Shown one piece after another: positions 20,914 through 34,016 of a stretch of DNA of 64,000 nucleotides. How positions within the stretch are numbered: position 1 is the first letter of the stretch; each line of letters opens with the position of its first letter. The position numbers and the translations under genes are program-made. This stretch comes from Diplolepis rosae (taxonomy: Eukaryota > Arthropoda > Insecta > Hymenoptera > Diplolepididae): positions 10,186,001 through 10,250,000 of the forward strand of contig JAPYXD010000604.1 in NCBI GenBank assembly GCA_030998225.1. The letters run 5' to 3'. The notes beneath the pieces are model-generated. The model saw only the letters and a program-made list of their open reading frames with translations, ran no database searches and was not told where the DNA came from.

Positions 20914-22297
20914 ATATATAGGGAAAAATTTGCCGCCTGATAATTTTTTTTCTTCAATCTTTTTGTAACTCCACTGAATTGTAGTCCTAGTGGAGCTCTT
21001 TTAATCCCCCTAAAGGAAACAGCTCTAGTACTAGTGGTTGTCAACATACAGGGGCTCAAATTTTTGACGTTTTAACACGCGCGCCGTTATTCAATCAATC
21101 ATAAATTCTGTTAAAATTGATCAATTTAATTTATATATGAACGTTTTTTAAAAGTTTTTTATAAGCTTTCCGATAAAAATAATGATTTTGTAATCAAAAT
21201 AATATTTCATGCTCATTTTTCAATTTTAAACATATCTTTGAGTTTTTTTCGAAATGCGACCCCTTAAATTTTGTTCAAAATTTTTTAAATAAAAAGCTTC
21301 ATTTTTTCGCTTAAAAATCATTCAAGGTAGAAAGTGGGGCAAAAATAATATTAGATTTCTAAGAAGATTCTTGCGCTTGGCTGCCAAGCCGCGAGCTGCT
21401 ATTGAATGTAAGTAAGCATTTCATAAAACTTATTATGTATTGTGTCCATTAATATGATCATAAAATAACTATAGTTATTGTACATTTTTTGAACATGTTT
21501 TTAATTTATTCTCATATATTTAAAAATCATTTTATTGCTTAAATTTGTTTTTCATTTATTTAAAAAAAATTATTTAAAGTAAAGACAATTAAATATTTTT
21601 TATTCGTTTCTGGTGTAGATATTCAAAACAAATAAAGAACACGGGACTCCGGAACTGAAGACTTCGACAGCTCACCAAAATTCAAGATAATTATATTATA
21701 ATAATATTAATGGACATAATACACAATAAGACCTACGAACTGCTTACTTACACTGTATAGCACCTCGCGGCGCGGCAGCCGAATGCAAGAATCCTCTTAT
21801 AAGTTCAATAGCAATTTTTGCCATACTTTCTACCTTGGATGATTTAAAAAATTTCGAAAAAAATTTAAGGGGTCGCATTTCGAAAAAAAAACTTTAAAAT
21901 ATGTTTAAAATGGGGAAATGAGCATGAAATATTTTCTTATTACAAAATTATTATTTTTATTGGAAAGCTCATAAAAAACTTTTAAAAATCGACCATATAT
22001 ATATTAAATTGATCAATTTTAACAGAACTCATGATTGATTGAATAAAGACGCGCGTCTTTAAACGTCGAAAATTTGAGCCCCTTTATATTGACAACCAAT
22101 CGTATTTTTATTGCAAAATCATTATTTTTATCGGAAAGCTCATAAAAAAAGTTTAAAAACACTCATATAAAAATCAAATTGATCAACTTCAAAAAGTTTT
22201 AAAGAGATACACTAGGACTAAAATTCAGTGGAGTTTCAAAAAGATTGAAGACAACAAATTTTTAGGCAGGTACAATTGGCAAATTTCGCCCATATAG
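20914..22297. mobile_element. 1.4-kb palindromic foldback element
   Basis: The left arm is matched by an inverted right arm over most of its length. Examples are GGGGCTCAAATTTTTGACG (21049) against its inverse near 22080, and CTTGGCTGCCAAGCCGCGAG near 21375 against CTCGCGGCGCGGCAGCCG near 21763. The centre is near 21600. Part of the right arm (22110-22200) is an additional partial duplicate. Non-coding. Confidence 0.75.
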
Positions 22298-23426
22298 TAA
22301 GATCGTTATAATTATAAATTTATTCGATTTTTAACAAAGTCTAGATACTTTCCGAACATTAATTTCGATCACGGTAATATTTAAAGTGGTGAAAAAAATA
22401 TTCGAAATAATACTTTAGGAATGCTAAAACAGGGACTATAAAGAATGGGGAAGGGAGGGGGGGGGGTGCAAATCAGGAACTAACCTCCAAGAGGCCAGTA
22501 CTCCAAGTTTGATTTTCTTAAATAATTCCCACATATATGGTTGCGAACCCCATTCATTTTAGGCTATTAATTTGGAAGAGTATCACAAAATAGGGAGACA
22601 CAAGCGAGGTTATGTTCATGGGAGTGAAGCCAAGTGAGAAATAAATGGAAAGAAAAATGGAAATGAAAGCATGCGACCCCCCACTTTTGTCAGGAACTTT
22701 GATATATTTTGAATTAATATTCAGCAAAAAATAATATATATTTTATCCATTTTTCATCCTTAATTATCATAAAAGATTTTTTTTATAACATATTTTCATT
22801 GCTAACAAATTTTGCTAATCGTATTTGTTGAAAACTGTGTTTTTTGCAACTTTTATAAATGTACTTTTCTAGCTTTCATTGTAGCGAATTCTCTCAAAAT
22901 CATAGCAATGTCCAAATTCAGGATTTGGCGTCCTTTAAAATTCGCCCCTCCATCTCCTGCCGCTGAGCTGATACGATGATTGGCTGGCGACCTGCTCAAA
23001 TGTCAGTAAACGTCATTAAAATTTTCACATAAATTTACATTTTTATCAAATCCTATCAAACTTTTTTAGCAGTGGAAAGAAAATTTTTTATTGAATCAAA
23101 ATCATTTTGTTGGTTTACAAAGAAATTTATTAAATTAATCCAATCTTTTTTATTGAACGTATGGAATACTTCAAATTTATTATAAGTAATTGGATTATTG
23201 GGTTGGATGAAGCAAAATTTTTCTTCAATCAACCAAACATTATTAACCAAAGAATTTTGTTGATTCAATGAAATATTTTTGATAGATATAATTTTTATTA
23301 TTTATGAAAGATACTTGAATATAATTAATCGTAAAAAACAAAATAATCAATTTCTTATTTCTGAACTTATTCTTCATCTTGTACTCAAGCACCTGATGCT
23401 CATTGTCCTGGACATATCGATAAGTC
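22298..23426. other. AT-rich DNA with a G-run; no recognised gene
   Basis: A short purine tract with about ten consecutive G lies near 22450-22470. Around 22940-23010 there is a less AT-rich, unique-looking patch. Open frames (such as 23056-23268 minus) are Asn/Phe/Ile-rich and not convincing. Confidence 0.5.
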
Positions 23427-23430
23427 TTAA

Positions 23431-24008
23431 GGCGTCATTCTACTATCTCGGCAAAAAAAAGGTGATTTTCAAGAATTTGTTTCTCAATAACTACTTTATA
23501 TAATTAAATAAAATGTTCACTATTTATTTATGCAGTCTCGAAGCTTACAGAAAATTTTTTTCTACATAAATTATTGATATAACCATAGCTCTGAAATGAC
23601 GAGGCGGATTTTTTTATTTTGCAAAATAACAAAATGGCGATGGTTTAAACAAAATTGTTCAATAATTGACTTTTTTTGTTCATTTAAGTATGATAAAATT
23701 AAAAATTTCAAAAACCGCTTCGTCACTCCATAGATATTTATGTTTAGAATAAACGTAGGAAATTTAAAAGTCATCGGTAGAAAATGTTTTGAGAAATCGT
23801 ACGCGCTGAGCGCAAAAATATTGTTTCGAGAAAAACGCCTTTAAACTTTTCGGAACATAAAAATTGTAAAAAAAAGTTATTTACCCTTAATCAGCGATCC
23901 CTGCTCCATATAATACTCCTTCTGCTTGACATTTTTGAATATGTAACCTTTTGAAAAACGCAACAAAAAAAAAATCGATTTTTAAAAGTGAAATAGTAGA
24001 ATGGCCCC
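23431..24008. mobile_element. TTAA-flanked palindromic element, GGCGTCATTC family
   Basis: TTAA at 23427-23430 is followed by GGCGTCATTCTACTATCTC. The inverse TAGTAGAATGGCCCC is followed by TTAA at 24009-24012. That last TTAA also begins the neighbouring element at 24013, so the two are inserted back to back. Non-coding. Confidence 0.65.
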
Positions 24009-24012
24009 TTAA

Positions 24013-24678
24013 GGTAGTTTTCATCCATGAAAATTAGACCTCAGGTAAAAATAGATAATTTTGCTTTCAAGAATAGCAATATTATTATTGAATGGCTGTT
24101 TTGAAAGAGGAAAGATTATTTTACATGAAAAAAATGTAAAACTCAGAAAAATAATTTTATTAATAAATTTTATTTTTGACCCAACTTTTTTTCTTATCGC
24201 TTCTTGCCAAATTTTAAAAAATTATGCGTTTCTAATAAATCATGAATCATTTTTTCAGAAAAAATAATTCCCACAGCTTCACCGTTTCTGATTTTTAAAA
24301 ATAAATTCTTTAATGGTTGAAACCATTAAAAAACATTTTCCAAAATGAAATTTTTATAAACAAATTGGTGAACTTGATAATAATTCATTCAAATTCAGAA
24401 ATTAGAAGCAGTCAAGTTGTAAGGAATCTTTTTCTTGAAAAAGTGATTTGTAATTTATTAAAATCGCATAATTTTTTAAAATTTGGTAAGAAGCAATAAG
24501 AAAGAAAGTTGGGGCAGAAATAAAATTTATTAATAAAATTATTTTTCTGTATTTCAAATTTTTTTCATGGAAATTAATCTTTTCTCTTCCGAAATAGCCC
24601 TGCAATAATAATATTGCTATTCTTGAAAGCGAAATTATCTATTTTTGCCTGAGGTCTAATTTTCGTGGATCAACTACC
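24013..24678. mobile_element. TTAA-flanked palindromic element, GGTAGTT family (variant)
   Basis: Arms of about 300 bases are inverted copies. For example AAAATTAGACCTCAGGTAAA at 24029 is matched near 24645, and AATAGCAATATTATTATTG at 24073 is matched near 24605. Ends read GGTAGTT and CAACTACC. The right flank is TTGA rather than TTAA. Its inner sequence differs from the GGTAGTTG copies at 25420, 37258 and 44909. Confidence 0.7.
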
Positions 24679-24869
24679 TTGAAGGGAAGATGACAAAATT
24701 CTGAAATAAGTCGGATTCCTTCATTACCCGTTTGAGTCCCAGGGATCATTTGAAAAAAAAGGTCGAAAAACGCCAAACAGCGCGATAGCGCTTATCTTCA
24801 TCAATAGCGAAGAGGATCGTCACAAAATCTGAAGAGCGCGATCGCGCTACTTGGGGCTCAACCCGTTAA

Positions 24870-26284
24870 GGGGGTCTTCTACCTTGTGGCCTCGTTTTTT
24901 ATACTGTTTTTTGAGAATGAATTGTAGGGAAACCAATAATGCAATCGAGGTGCGGTTTTTTACATTTAACTTATTTATTTATATACTTTCGACAAAAATT
25001 TTACTGAAATTTTACTGCCTCCAATTTGACCTTGATTTGACCTTAAAATATCCCTTACGAAAAATGTATACCAAAACGGTTGACACGATTTAGCTCATGA
25101 AAGTCGTCTGAAACAAAAAAACCAAAATGATTCAGTTTTTTCATGCCTTTGGTTATCGTTTGTCGCAAGGAATTTGCAAAATTTGAAAATTTCAAGAAAT
25201 AGTGAACAAACAAGAAAAAAAAAAAAATTTCTATGTTTTCAAGGTCGAGAACAGCTGTAAAAATTCTTGAAATGGAAAAAATTCATAAAGCTCGTGTCAG
25301 GCGATAGCGACATGTTTTTCACAAATTTTTATATATGACTTTAGTTAATTGATCAATTACTTTTCCAGATATCATGTGAACCAGTTGCAAAAACGCAACT
25401 TTTGGGAAATCGCATTTAAGGTAGTTGTTGCGCCAAAAATCAGTCTCTGGAAAAAGAAGTTTTTCTATGATTTCAAGACTGGTAATTATATCATCAGCCG
25501 TGTCATATTTAAGGAAAGACACTCTTTTTAACAAAAATAAAGTTTTTAATCACGAAAAATAATATTTTAATAATGTTTTTTGTAATAGGATATTTCCTTA
25601 TTATCGCTCCATACCAAATTTTCAAAAATGGTGCGATTCTGATAAATCATGAATCATTTTTTTTAGGAAAAGGATTCTCTACAACTTTACCGTTTCCGAT
25701 TTTTGAAAATGAATCAATTATTGTCAAATTCAGCAATTTGTTTATAAAAATTTCGTTTTGGAAAATAGTTTTTTAATGATTTTAACCATTAAAGAATTTA
25801 TTTTCAAAAATCGGAAACGGTAAAGTTGTAGAGAATCCTTTTCCTAAAAAAATGATTAATGATTTATCAGAATCGCACCATTTTTGAAAATTTGACATGG
25901 GGCGATAATAAGGAAATATCCTATTACAAAAAACGTTATTAAAATATTATTTTTCGTAATTTAAAAATTTTTTTTATTAGAAAGAGTGTCTTTCCTTACA
26001 TATGACACGGCTGATGATATAATTACCAGTCTTGAAATCATAGACATACACTAAAATGTACAAATAGAAAAACTTCGTTTTCCAGAGACTGATTTTTGGC
26101 ACAACTACCTTAAAGATATTCATGCATGAATCGCGGAGCGGAGTGGAGCTATATTTGACGGCTCTGGAAACCCCGAAATAATAAGATTTCGGCTATATTT
26201 TTAGATTATATTTCTAGCACCTTCTAGGCCACAAAAATGTAAAAAAAAATCGATTTTTTTGAACCAACAAGGTAGAAGACCCCC
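24870..26284. mobile_element. TTAA-flanked element, GGGGGTCTTCTACCTTG family, containing a second TTAA element
   Basis: TTAA (24866-24869) then GGGGGTCTTCTACCTTGTGG. The inverse CAAGGTAGAAGACCCCC ends at 26284 before TTAA (26285-26288). The element is interrupted at 25420-26109. No transposase frame. TTAA targets are typical of piggyBac and some Sola elements, but which of these applies cannot be settled from the ends alone. Confidence 0.7.
25420..26109. mobile_element. TTAA-flanked palindromic element, GGTAGTTGTTGCGCC family, copy A
   Basis: TTAA (25416-25419), GGTAGTTG...CAACTACC, TTAA (26110-26113). Long inverted arms include CAGTCTCTGGAAAAAGAAGT and its reverse. The centre carries a second inverted block around ACCGTTTCCGATTTTTGAAAA. 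Inserted in the 24870-26284 element. Confidence 0.8.
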
Positions 26285-26288
26285 TTAA

Positions 26289-28536
26289 GCAGTAAAAATT
26301 CGAAAAATATAAGAGATTTTTTTTCTTTGTTGGATTTAATTTGAGTTAGAAAAAGTTAAAAAAGCTCAAACACAATAAACAAAACATAGCTCATGATTCT
26401 CGCATTCAAGGAAGCATTAAAGTTATCAAACATAAAACTTTACAAAAAATAGACAAATATGAAGCTGAAAAAGTTCTTTGTTCTCGACATTTTCATAAAA
26501 CGAAATCGTGCTTCTTTGACTTCATACACGTCGTGTGACATCTATGCAACCTACTTCTCGCAAAAAACTGAATGCTCCTTTCACTGTCACATTCTTACTA
26601 AAGAGAAGCTTTATTACACAGCAGTGGAGAAGATAAAGGGGTGAGAAATGAAGAGCTCCACAAAGTCAAAAGGAGAAAAAAAGTTATGCAAATATTCCTC
26701 TCTTTAATTGGCAATTTTTATTCTGGACATTTTTAATTCGCTTGTCTACTCTAGATCTATTCGAATTTATTTTCTCATCGGGTTTTTGGATCCCAAAGAA
26801 TTCTTCGAGTTCGATGCCCTGAATATTCTAGTCGTGAAGTCTTTGTGATTCGCTCTTGGCTCAGTTATCTGAATTGTGGAACTTGTGCTTCCGGCAATCA
26901 GCTGACAATGACAGGAGCTGCAATTATGGGTGCGAATAGAGAAGAGATGGCCTCACTGAATGTCTGTTGTGACAAGAACAGCTGTTATAGTGGGGAGTTT
27001 GACAAGAGCTGGATGCTGAGTGTCAGCTCGTTGGAAGTTTGACTAGACTTGGAACGCCACGTGATTCTCTCTCTCGTCTTGCTTCGTTTCATTATATCCC
27101 GTGTAGAAATTGAAATTAGGGCACTAGCAGGCTCTGATAAGGTTGCCTTATTTTATTTACGGCCCGAATGAGGAAATCCTATCAGGCCCGATGGTGTTTC
27201 CTCACGCTCGACATGAAAAGGGCCGTATGTGACCAAACTTAGACGGTCCGTATGAGGTGACCTTTCTTGTGCCTTAGAAATAAATAAGGTTTTCAAGCGA
27301 CAAAGTTAATATTTTCGTTTGAATAAATGGAATAGAACAAAAGAAAGAAAGGGGGTGGGGGTTTGTTGCTGTAAATAGGGGAGAGGTTTCAGTGGAAACA
27401 TGGATATTACCTTTACTTTTAGCGCTAATAACTTACGCCCGGTAAAACGCTCGCCGCTTGTAGAAGCGCCCGGAATGCGCGCGAAGCCGCGCGAGGCTCT
27501 TAAAAATTCCATAACTTCCAAATCAATGATCCAGCCATTTTGATTCAATCGTCATATTTTATAACAGACTTCAAAGAATCTAAATCCACGAAAAAAAGAA
27601 ATTTCGAAAAGGGCAAAATTTGGAAATAAACGATTTTGCGTTTATTTCTTTACTTTTGTATGTTAAAAAATATTTAAACAATTTTTTCGCAACAATTTCT
27701 GTAAAGAAGAGTCAAAACCCTAATTTTCGTAATTTGGAAAAATTTTCCTGCGTACAATTGTTTTCAAGATAAACAGGCTTGAAAGTGCGCTCGCTATGTC
27801 GAAAATATCATTTCTTAGAAAATTCGAAAAATCGTATACTTGTAAAAAAAATTTTTTTGGCCAAACAAAAAAATACGTGTTTATTTATTGTTGATAAAGA
27901 ACCGAAAAAAAATTATCTCGTTCAAATCTCCGACATCGACTGTCAATCTAATATGGAATGACCCATATAATAATACGTTGTTCTGTTTTCGTAAATGTCT
28001 TTTTTTCGTGGCAGTGGTATCCCAAAAATGCCTGAATGATTTTCTAAAGATTTTATTTCTGCAACTTATTTATCAAAGCAATAATGTCTTTACAACAGCG
28101 CTTCAAGTATTTTTTAAATTTGAATTTCAAAATTCATGTTTTTTCTACTCTTTTTATTTCGAATTCCATAATAATTGAGTTAATAAAATGGAAACTAAAA
28201 TATGAATTTTTGGAATTTTTTTAAATTGTGTTTTTGTTTTAGGGATGTCCAAACGCATTAATTTCTGTTTCTTATTTGTATTGAAATATTTGAATTAGAT
28301 ATTAAAAGCCTTTTCCAATTTTTTGATTCTATCAGGTGTACAAATAAGTTTCCACGGTTTTTTTTAAATTAAAAATTGGGCATTTATTGTGAAAGAACGG
28401 AACCTTATGTTTTATTCGAAGTATTGTCTATCGCATTCTTTTTCTTGTGTTTGGCACGAATCTTGATCTAATACAACATTTTTTCGTAGGGGCAAAAGGT
28501 TGCGCTCTTGAATTTTCTATAAGAATGTTTGTTTTT
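26289..28536. other. Mostly AT-rich, no recognised gene; unique patch at 26850-27290
   Basis: Positions 26850-27060 carry a 65-codon plus frame (26845-27042) that is Cys/Ser/Gly-rich and less AT-rich than its surroundings, and 27119-27290 has GGCCCGAATGAGG-type words. Neither has splice or promoter evidence. The remainder is low-complexity AT-rich DNA. Confidence 0.4.
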
Positions 28537-28540
28537 TTAA

Positions 28541-29246
28541 GGGGTTAGGCCACTCTAGAGGCAGACACAAATAGGCATATTTTGTGATTTTTTTTCAGTG
28601 AAACCATGAAATGAATCGAAATTAAAAATAGCGTTTTTATTATACATGTAATTGACTGTACAAAATAATGTTTTTGAGCGATGGATGTCAAAATGACGAC
28701 TGCAGCATTTTTCCGATGACGTTTTTATTTCTGTAAAGTCCACGGCCGGACAGCTTCTGTAATTTTTTAGTTAAGATGAGTCACTGAAGTTTTTTCAATT
28801 TTACATAAGAATAGTTAGAGAAGTACGTAAGATTTTTTTGATGTATTGATTTTTGTCCAAATGGCGCACTTCTGAAGTAAAAAAGTATAAAATTCCATAA
28901 AAAATCTTCAGAAAATTGTTAATAAAAAATTAATTATGCAATACATCGAAAAATCTTGCCTACTTCTCTAGATATTCTTATGTGTAATCGAAAAAACTTC
29001 AGTGACTCATCTTAACTCAAAAATTACAGAAGCTGTCCGGCCGTGGACCTTCCAGAAATAAAAACGTCATCGGAAAAATGCTGCAGTCGCCATTTTGACA
29101 TCCATCGCTCAAAAAAATTATTTTGTACAGTCAATTACATGTATAATAAAACCCGTATTTTGTAATAGTGATTTATTTCACGATTTCGCTGAAAAAAATC
29201 CACAAAATATGCCTATTTTTGTCTGCCTCTAGAGTGACCTAATCCC
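28541..29246. mobile_element. TTAA-flanked 706-bp palindrome, GGGGTTAGGCCAC family
   Basis: TTAA (28537-28540) then GGGGTTAGGCCACTCTAGAG. The inverse CTCTAGAGTGACCTAATCCC ends at 29246 before TTAA (29247-29250). Arms of about 330 bases pair, for example CACGGCCGGACAGCTTCTGT at 28740 with its inverse near 29030. Non-coding. Confidence 0.8.
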
Positions 29247-29250
29247 TTAA

Positions 29251-30720
29251 GTAAAATTCTCAAAATTGTCAAGGTCATCGGCCGTCGAAAAATAGTCCAA
29301 TAATTTTATGTGCCTTATTCATTTGATACAGAAGCTTAATTTGATTCTCAGCGATTTAATGGAGGAAAATCAAGACATTTTCCAGTGTTCTTTTAAACCA
29401 AGTAGAGAAACTATTTCATAGTCAGACATAGAACTTTTAACTCATCTTCAAAGATGTCCGTTTTTCATTAGGCAAACTTTCTACTCACATCTAGAAATCA
29501 ATAATTTAAAGATTCAAACATTCTTCAAAATTGATCCCGAATTTCTGTCAATTTTTATGAATATTTTTAAATGATATTTGAAAATTAACAGAATGGTTTG
29601 CCCTATTTTCTATAAAAAATTGTGTAGGGTAAAATTTGTCAGCCTTTGGTTTTAATTTGAAGGATTTTAATTCTAAGACGTAGTCCCGTCTTCCAAGCTG
29701 GATATATATTTTTTCATGAAATTATTTTAATAGTTTAGAAATTTTGAAATCATGTGCGGCATAATGTTTCATCTTGAGTACACAGTTGGAAATTTTTATT
29801 GGAATTTCCAGAAACACGCGATCAACATATTCATTTTTTACTCATTAATTTCAAAAAGTTTCTACCTACTAATGGAAATTTAGTTTGCTGAAGTGAATCA
29901 GTGACTCACTTTCCATTATTTCAGATTTAGTAAGGAGATAAAATTTGAGAAAATTAACTTACTTTTTTAAAAATTTGTGAAAACATCTTTCAATTTTCAT
30001 TTCGAAATTACTGAATATTCTGATACTTTTGTCTGAAAAACAGAACAAAATTTAAAACAAAAATTCAAGAAATTTGTTTGTAATTCCAAAAACCATTTAC
30101 TTAAAAGTCTCGTATATTTCATATAATTTTACGTAACTTTCATAACGTAACAATTTCATATATTTCAAGACATTCACAACAGTACAAGGAAGTCAGTCAG
30201 CACCCCATTTAATTAAAGTTTTGATCCCATTGAACTTTAGACAATGATTTGTTTTCTAAATATGATTACCTTTTTGTTCGTGACGACATAACAACACTAT
30301 ATATATGTATCTATGATAAATGAGAAGAAAGACATGCCCTGCTGTGAATTATATCTCCTGAAATGGTTGTCATAAATTTTAGTATAAACAGGATCGTAAA
30401 GTCTTCCTTGATCAGAGTTTGTACATCAGCGATTACCCATTGTCATAAAAATGTCTTACACCTTTTTTTACCACATCAAAGGTAACATTAATCGACACTA
30501 ATAAATATAATTTTATTGATTGGAATTTGTAACTTTATTTTAATGGAAAAAATTGCTTCATATAATTTAGCTTTTTAAATATGATTGCCCCAATGAATAT
30601 CCCTTTTTAATTTTATATTTATATGTATATTTTTAATGCTTCACCTAAAATAAAAAATTCTTGAGTGCAAAATGCTATTGCTTGATGAAAATGTATATTT
30701 TTCGAATTTTGAACGTGGAA
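29251..30720. other. AT-rich DNA without a recognised gene
   Basis: No frame above 60 codons and no repeat ends were identified. A short TATATATATGTAT tract lies near 30300. Confidence 0.5.
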
Positions 30721-30722
30721 TA

Positions 30723-31060
30723 GCCCAGGTGGAAATTTACGATCAGCCCAGTCCTGGTCCAGTACAGATTGCCATAGTCCCAGTACTGGCGTCTGTAGGG
30801 CGCCAGCACTGGGTCAGTACTGGCTCGTAATGCTTGGTTGTACTGGGTGTGCAGTACTAGAGACCAGTACAGATGCTGTACTTTTAAACCACTGGCATAC
30901 TAAAATTATTTTTGCACCACCGGCTTAGTACTGCTTCGATCGTGGAATCAACCTTTCGCCAGGACTGGATCAATTGCCGATTATCTGTACTGGCCAACTG
31001 TACTGGGTCAGTACTACGCCGGTGGTTAACTTCGGCGGAGTATAGAAATTTTCACCGGGA
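30723..31060. mobile_element. CCCAGGTG-ended element filled with CCAGTACTGG words
   Basis: CCCAGGTGGAAATTT near 30724 is matched by inverted GAAATTTTCACCGGGA ending at 31060. The interior is unusually GC-rich and made of CCCAGTACTGG, GGTCAGTACTGG and related inverted words about ten times. Related in design to 19511, 48709 and 53551. Confidence 0.6.
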
Positions 31061-31079
31061 GATATAAAGCTTGAATCTA

Positions 31080-31351
31080 CTCTCTAAATCTGAATCAGTC
31101 AAATTTTCACTGATTGAATCAGTGATTTGCCTTTTCACTGATTCATCAGTGAAAACATATTTTTCACTGTTAAATCAGTTAATTTTGACTGATTCATCAG
31201 TGAAAAAAATATTTTTCACTGTCAAATTAGTCAATTTTCACTGAAATAATCAGTGGAATTTGACTGATTTACAGTAACCTCTTTTTAGCTATCTGAATCA
31301 GTCAAATTTCACTGATAATCAGTAGATTTTGACTGATTCAAATTCAGAGAG
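31080..31351. mobile_element. AATCAGT-word MITE, copy 2 (intact, 272 bp)
   Basis: CTCTCTAAATCTGAATCAGT at 31080 and inverted CTGATTCAAATTCAGAGAG ending at 31351, with TA on both sides. The cleanest copy of the family. The whole interior is AATCAGTGAAA/TTTCACTGATT words. Confidence 0.8.
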
Positions 31352-31574
31352 TATAGATTTAAGATTTTTTTCGTTATTTTTTGGCTTTTCTTTTGATGCT
31401 TTGAGACTCGAAGGACAGAGGAAGATATGTGGACACCCGTTAAATCCGACAAGCTTGTGGTACGCCGCAGTGTGTGTTGGGTTTAATTCAATTTCATTCA
31501 ACCACACCCACCTTGTCAATATATATACGTATATGTATCGATGATCAAAGAATCTTGATAAATTAATATAACTA

Positions 31575-31620
31575 AAGGGAGTATATATATATATATATAG
31601 TATTTATTTATTTATTTCGG
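31575..31620. repeat. Microsatellite (AT)n and (TTTA)n
   Basis: A TATATATATATATATATA run is followed by TTTATTTATTTATTTC. Simple low-complexity tract. Confidence 0.8.
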
Positions 31621-33240
31621 TCTTATTGACTACAGTCAATTTTATAACAGTGTGAAAGTTGCATACTATGGACAGTTGCAATTCGTGTTCAATGTTAATG
31701 GTTAAAAGAAATAGAACTCGCGGATCAAGGCTATGGATCAACCAGAGCACTTGACTGAATTATATATTAATTTATTTTTCAAGAATAGCCTTGTCAATGT
31801 CGTTTTGCGTGTGGAAAGGTGATTTTTCCGCATTAGTGCTGTAAAATTTAAAGTGTGCGGAAAATTAACTTTCCGCACGAAAAATGACATCGACTTTTCT
31901 GTGAAAAGAATAACATCAAATTTTTGAATTATTCAGTGATGAAAACATTCGGCCAGAAAATCAAAAGTATCTATTTTTTTACAGACTTCACAAATATTGA
32001 AATGAAGATGACATGTAAAGGTATAAAAAAATCTGCTCAGCCCCCATCATGCTTCGTTTTATGTGTTTTTTGCGGACATTCAAGTTTATTTCTCGTGATT
32101 GAAATGAGTGAAGTCAATTTTATAATTCTGTAAATGTGAATTTAATCTTTATAAAAATTTGGAAAACAGAATACATTAAAAAATTTATAGTAATTTTTCG
32201 AGAGCAAATTTGTGGAATTTATATTTTAGATCGAGAAATGGAATTTTTCGGATTTTTGTAGCATTCAAAATTAAAATGAAATGATAGATAGAATTTTTTA
32301 TTTTCAATTTAATTTTTTTTAACTCAAAAAAATATACGTGTTGTGGAAAAATGTTTGAAATGAAAATTTTATTTTATATTGGTATTGCTGGAATTAAATT
32401 AAAATATTAGTAAAACCTTTTTTTTTCGTATTTAGAGGCTCAAGAAACGACGTTTGTTAAAAAAAAGACGATGTTAGATTTTACACAACTTTAATATTTT
32501 TTCATATATGATAATAAAATAATAATCGTCAAGAATAAAATTTAGATATTGCTTCATTAAAGATTTGTAAAAATTGGTTATATTAAAGAAGGATAAAAAC
32601 ACTGAATTATAAAAGAGGACATTGAAATTAAATTCTAAAATATAGAATAAGACAGGAAAAAAATAACAGGAGTATCAGAAACTTGACAGAATTGCCCCTT
32701 AAGTTTGATCTCAGTTTGTCTAGAAAACTTCGAACATAAAAGTCATAATAAGGGGCTGAGATCAACCCCGTAAGCTTCTCAACAAGTTGTCTGATAAGAT
32801 TTTTGGGCAGCTTCCAAATAGTGGGAATAGTGCTTCTCAATGGTCCAGTTACCATAAATGACCTCAATTCCATGTGGGGAAAAATACCACTATGATTGAA
32901 ATAAAAATTGATTTATTACACGATAAAATTAAGATAAAGTATATAATTTGATCATCGTGAATTTTTTGTAAAGTAATTATGAAAATTAAAATAAAAATGA
33001 TTCAATTTCTAACTTTTAAGTTTTGATTAGTATCATCGCTCTTATTCTCCAATAATGTGTCTATACTTTTGATTCAAGTTTTTAAATTCAAATACTATTT
33101 AAATTTTTAAATTAAAACTATAACATGGAAGTTTCTAATTTGTTGTTTTTCATTTAAATTTCAACTAACGCTAGGATTTAATGGATATTATTCTTCTAAT
33201 ATAAAAAAGTAGATGTGAAAGTAAAGTAAACAAAAAATAT

Positions 33241-33412
33241 CGTTCCGCACATCATACGAACAATATTTTTTGTTCGCTGTGTACCGAAAGTTAACCTTGT
33301 CGATGTCGTTTTGCGTGCGGAAAGTTGATTTCTCGCGCACTTAAAATTTTACCGCACTAATGCGGGAAAATCACCTTTCCGCACGAAAAACGACATCGAC
33401 AAGTTTAAGTTT
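33241..33412. repeat. CCGCACTA palindrome, copy in the middle of the large element
   Basis: TTGTCGATGTCGTTTTGCG...CGGAAAG is matched by inverted CTTTCCGCACGAAAAACGAC, centred on ACCGCACTAATGCGGGAAAA. Related palindromes occur at 31789, 35212, 45639 and 46566. Confidence 0.7.
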
Positions 33413-34016
33413 CGGTGTAGGGCCGGCAAAAAGTTATTTTCTTGACAAAATTTTTAAAATTTGCTTTGAAATGGAAATTTTTAATTTGAGGTTCTTCATT
33501 AAAATTTCAATCAACACTAGGATTTAATGGATATTATTATTCTAATATAAGAAAGTAAATATTAGAAAATTTAATCAGAAAACTTAAACTCGTATTAAAA
33601 AAATGATTTGTTTACTCTCCTCTTCTTGATTAAAAATAAAAATTTGCGTCACAAAAAAGGTTTTTGTTTGGAAAAAATAGCGAATTCGAGTAAAAAAAAT
33701 TCTTTGTTAAAATAATTTGTTTGATTTAAAAATATACTATTTCGATGCAACCAAAGTAGATTTCCCGACAAAATTGGTTTCTCTCAATTCAAAAATATTT
33801 GTTTTAAACGCACTGAAGATTATTTTAATTAAAAAAGATAAATCAAATTAAGAAATTTGTTTTGATTAAGAATACCTTTTTTTGACCTCACAGCAAAACT
33901 GATTGGGATTTAGAAAATCTTTTCGTTTTAGGTTGAAACCAATTTTTTATTACTTAATTATAAATTTAAAGAATTTGAAATCTTTCTGTGGAAAAAAGAT
34001 GCTTTCGACTGCGCTG

